Translations under genes and position numbers: made by a program
Notes under the pieces: model-generated
Databases searched by the model: none
What the model saw: the letters and a program-made list of their open reading frames with translations, nothing else
What the model was told of the DNA's origin: nothing
Part shown: positions 14,745 to 17,010 of the stretch, piece by piece
Layout of the letters: each line of letters begins with the position of its first letter
Numbering within the stretch: the first letter of the stretch is position 1
Assembly: GCA_938016625.1 (NCBI GenBank)
Contig: CALILB010000379.1
Location: forward strand, 1 to 17,010
Direction: 5' to 3'
Length of the DNA stretch: 17,010 nucleotides
DNA from: an uncultured bacterium
Lineage (GTDB): Bacteria > Acidobacteriota > Thermoanaerobaculia > Multivoradales > JAHEKO01

Positions 14745-15665
14745 ATGTCGCTGACCCCCACCGAGAGAGCATGTCTCGAAGCCTTTCGACAAGGTGCCGA
14801 TCCGGTGCGGACTAGGGATCCGGGCAGGATGGAAGAGTGGCTCGGATTCGGTCTCCGTCTGCTGCTGGAGGCGGGCGCGAAGATCCGAGAGGGTCGCGCC
14901 AAGATCGACGAGGGCGAGGTCGAGCTCAAGAGTGATGGGTCCCCCGTCACTAGTATCGAGGAGGAGATCGAGCGGCTATTGGTAGAACGCCTCACGGTCT
15001 TTACCGAGAACATTGCGATGGTGGGTGAGGAGACCGGTGGAGCTCTGCCGGAGTCGGGATTTGCGGTGGCGATCGATCCGATCGACGGCACCTGGGCCTT
15101 TGTCAACGGCACCGAGACCTACACCACCACCCTCGCCTTCTTCCATGACCGTGAGCCCTTTCTGGGCATGGTCTCCAACCCCGCTACAGGCGAGATCGGG
15201 TATGCCCTCAACGAGGAGGCCTCGCGCCTTCTTCAGCTCTCCCTCTATGGCGAAGCAGATGCCGCCTGTTCTTTGCCACGGGCGGGAGCGGAGGCCGCGC
15301 CACCCTGCCTACTTGTCAATGTCCATCCGAGCAGCCAAGGTGGAGCCCTGGCCGCGGCACTCCACGAGGCATGGTCGCGGGGTGAGGTCGACATGGTGCG
15401 CTCACCCGGCGGCTCGCCGGCCTGGGCGCTGCTCGAAGCCGCCAAGGGCGACTTCGTCTATGTCAATCAGTGGACGAAGAGGCCGGCGGACGTCTACGAC
15501 CTGGCTGCCGGTGTCCTGCTCGTGCGGCGGGCCGGCGGTGAGGTCACGGATCTGGAAGGGCAGCCGATCGACATGCTTCGCCACCAGGGTCCCTTTGTCG
15601 CCTCGATCGACCAGCCTTCCAGAAAAAAGGTAATCGAGCTGGTCGGCCGGGTGGTGAGCAGCTAG
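14745..15665 (+). CDS. Inositol monophosphatase/CysQ-family phosphatase
   Basis: This is a Mg2+-dependent, Li+-sensitive-type phosphatase of 306 residues. Family motifs are LKSDGSPVT (61-69), GEETGG (94-99, metal-binding Glu), DPIDGTWAFVNG (111-122, metal-binding Asp111 and Asp114) and ADVYDLAAGVLLVRRAGG (248-265, the YD-x-AAG form of the usual WD-x-AAG with Asp252). All catalytic metal ligands seem present. The substrate cannot be read from sequence: inositol phosphate, 3'-phosphoadenosine 5'-phosphate (CysQ-like) or another small phosphate. I chose the ATG at 14745 with aggg 9 bases before it; a TTG at 14739 directly after the upstream stop is an alternative. The 6-base gap from the ADP-ribose-domain protein suggests co-translation and perhaps shared nucleotide metabolism. 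It is the last + strand gene of the run. Confidence 0.9.
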   Translation: MSLTPTERACLEAFRQGADPVRTRDPGRMEEWLGFGLRLLLEAGAKIREGRAKIDEGEVELKSDGSPVTSIEEEIERLLVERLTVFTENIAMVGEETGGALPESGFAVAIDPIDGTWAFVNGTETYTTTLAFFHDREPFLGMVSNPATGEIGYALNEEASRLLQLSLYGEADAACSLPRAGAEAAPPCLLVNVHPSSQGGALAAALHEAWSRGEVDMVRSPGGSPAWALLEAAKGDFVYVNQWTKRPADVYDLAAGVLLVRRAGGEVTDLEGQPIDMLRHQGPFVASIDQPSRKKVIELVGRVVSS

Positions 15666-15725
15666 CCGGCTACCGCCTCTCGTCGTACTTAGAAGTCAGT
15701 TCGAAGGAATAGATCGCAGGGTCGA
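15666..15725. other. Convergent intergenic spacer
   Basis: A 60-base gap between two convergent genes. A 10-base palindrome (tagccggcta, 15663-15672) overlaps the stop codon of the phosphatase gene but has no loop and no T-tract. I see no clear terminator, although both transcripts must end near here. Confidence 0.4.
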
Positions 15726-16985
15726 TTAGCTGTTGCGGCGCAACAGCATGACAGTGATGTCGTCCTCCTGGGGAGCCGATCCGCTGTGGTCGTCGACGCT
15801 GCGGAGAATCTCCTGAATCACCTCGGCGCACGACAGGTGACCGGTCTTCTGGAGGATCTTCATCACGGGCTCTTTCTCGAGCTCCTCGTCCTCGGCGTTC
15901 CGCGCCTCGAAGACTCCATCGGTGATCAGAGCCAGGGTGTCCCCGGGCTCGAGATCGACAGCCGTTGGTGCGAGAACCTCCTGCATTGGAAACATGCCCA
16001 GTGGAACACAGGTCGGGTCGAGTAACTGGAACTCATCAACGGCTGCCCGGTAGAGGATGAGTGGTCCCTGACCTGCCGCATGGTACCGAAGCTGGTGCCC
16101 TTCGGAATCGAGGTGTCCGATGAAGGCTGTGACGAATCGGCCAGCGGGCAGATCCTCCGTGAGCTGGTCGTTGATGTTCTTCAGCAACTGCTCGAGATCG
16201 ATTCCCAGTCGGACGGCCAGCCGGAGCATCGAGCGGACCTGGGTAACGCTGAGGGCGGGTCCGATTCCGTGTCCCGTGGCATCCGCCAGAAGCATCATCA
16301 GATTGCCTGTCGGCGAAGCGATCAGGTCGAACGAGTCGCCGCTCGTTTGCTCCGCTGGGCGGTTCAACCCAGCCACGTCGTAGCCCGGTATCTGTGGCAT
16401 CTCTTCGGGAAGGGTGCGCTGTTGGATGTCCCTGGCGACGCCGAGCTCACTTTCCAGATGAGCCTTGGCCAGACTGTCCTCGTGATATTGCGCGTTGCTG
16501 ATGGACAACGATGCGAAGTGCGTAAGCTCTTTCAGTAGGAGTCGATCGCTGTCATCGATTGCCGCATTCTCGTTGAGGTAGATCTGCAGCACACCGATGG
16601 TCGCCTTCGACTCGTCACAGAGCGACAGCGAGACGATAGTCCGCGAGCCGTCCTGACTGATCTCTTCGGTCATCTCGCAGTGCTTCGATGCTTCCTCAGC
16701 AAGATTTGAGCAGTGCTGCCGCTCAGTGTCGGCCATCTCGCTCGGCCAACGCGAGTGCTCGAGCTCGAGCGTTTCGTCTTCGTCGTTGCACAGGTAGATG
16801 CTGCCGCCGATCGCACCCAATTCGCCGGTCGCGATATCGAGAAACGCGTTGAGCACCCGGTCGAGGGTCAGCGACGAGTGAATGCTCTTCGCCGCAGCGA
16901 TAATCATGGACAGTCGCCAGAGCTTGGTCTCGGCGGTGAGACTCGTCGTTTCGTCCACTACGTCTTTGAGGGATTTTTCCGTCAC
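15726..16985 (-). CDS. GAF-domain PP2C (SpoIIE/RsbU-type) serine phosphatase
   Basis: This is a soluble sensor-phosphatase of 419 residues. An N-terminal helix leads into a GAF-like domain (about 25-165: LDRVLNAFLDIATGELGAIGGSIYL and a matching C-terminal helix), a helical linker (LESELGVARDIQQRTLPEEMP, typical of RsbU-like proteins), and a PP2C domain (about 195-417) with SGDSFDL (Asp217), LLADATGHGIGPAL (Asp235), ITDGVFEARN (Asp356) and QEDDITVMLLRR (Asp408/409). Metal-binding Asp are present although the GGD motif reads SGD. The target is unknown; the RsbV-like protein encoded on the other strand, or a STAS protein elsewhere, is a natural candidate. The start is GTG at 16985, preceded by ggaggg 6 bases upstream on the - strand. 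The gene converges on the + strand cluster and is probably regulated separately. Confidence 0.9.
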   Translation of the reverse strand: MTEKSLKDVVDETTSLTAETKLWRLSMIIAAAKSIHSSLTLDRVLNAFLDIATGELGAIGGSIYLCNDEDETLELEHSRWPSEMADTERQHCSNLAEEASKHCEMTEEISQDGSRTIVSLSLCDESKATIGVLQIYLNENAAIDDSDRLLLKELTHFASLSISNAQYHEDSLAKAHLESELGVARDIQQRTLPEEMPQIPGYDVAGLNRPAEQTSGDSFDLIASPTGNLMMLLADATGHGIGPALSVTQVRSMLRLAVRLGIDLEQLLKNINDQLTEDLPAGRFVTAFIGHLDSEGHQLRYHAAGQGPLILYRAAVDEFQLLDPTCVPLGMFPMQEVLAPTAVDLEPGDTLALITDGVFEARNAEDEELEKEPVMKILQKTGHLSCAEVIQEILRSVDDHSGSAPQEDDITVMLLRRNS

Positions 16986-16991
16986 TGCCCG

Positions 16992-16997
16992 CCCTCC
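16992..16997 (-). promoter_or_regulatory. Ribosome binding site of the GAF-PP2C gene
   Basis: On the - strand this reads ggaggg, 6 bases before the GTG at 16985-16983. It supports the GTG as start. The promoter lies beyond the window edge. Confidence 0.6.
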
Positions 16998-17010
16998 AAT
17001 CTAGGTGCCG

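Noticed and set aside
15663..15672. Palindrome tagccggcta at the end of the IMPase gene as a terminator or operator.
   Set aside because: It has no loop or T-tract and overlaps a stop codon; a 10-base palindrome can arise by chance.

Overview
The window is high-GC DNA (about 60% by eye) with tightly packed genes, nearly all on the + strand, and no mobile elements, tRNAs, rRNAs or CRISPR arrays that I can see. Gene content (AmtB-type transporter, P-II, an enterobacterial-like type I glutamine synthetase, a Gram-negative-style stressosome with fused regulators) suggests a free-living Gram-negative-type bacterium. Acidobacteriota, Myxococcota or a relative are plausible, but I cannot fix the taxon from sequence alone.

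Region 1 (1-2817) is a nitrogen-assimilation cluster: the C-terminal part of an ammonium transporter, a divergent P-II signalling protein and glutamine synthetase. A flotillin/SPFH membrane protein follows (2852-4144), then a 166-base leader.

Region 2 (4311-10656) is a complete stressosome and partner-switching module with overlapping or closely spaced genes. It holds a membrane-bound Cache-HAMP-STAS sensor, a globin-STAS sensor (heme-based RsbR), an RsbS-like STAS protein that lacks the usual phospho-Ser, an RsbT kinase fused to an RsbX-like phosphatase, an RsbU-like phosphatase fused to an RsbW-like kinase (with a degenerate extra ATPase-like N-terminus), and an RsbV-like antagonist. The stressosome probably senses a periplasmic ligand plus O2 or redox state. 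It would release the RsbT domain to activate the RsbU domain, which dephosphorylates RsbV and so occupies the RsbW domain. No sigma factor is encoded here, so the output is unknown.

Region 3 (10747-15665) continues on the same strand with short gaps. It holds a voltage-sensor-type K+ channel with a cyclic-nucleotide-binding domain, an 866-residue three-part protein, and an inositol-monophosphatase/CysQ-family phosphatase. The large protein has an isochorismatase-like N-terminus without the catalytic Cys, an aminoglycoside-phosphotransferase-like kinase core, and a C-terminal domain closely resembling human NUDT9 and the NUDT9-H ADP-ribose sensor of TRPM2. Its Nudix box is degenerate in the same way as TRPM2's. 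An ion channel next to a TRPM2-type ADP-ribose-sensor domain, downstream of a stressosome, is the most unusual feature of the window. A convergent GAF-PP2C phosphatase gene (15726-16985, - strand) closes the window.
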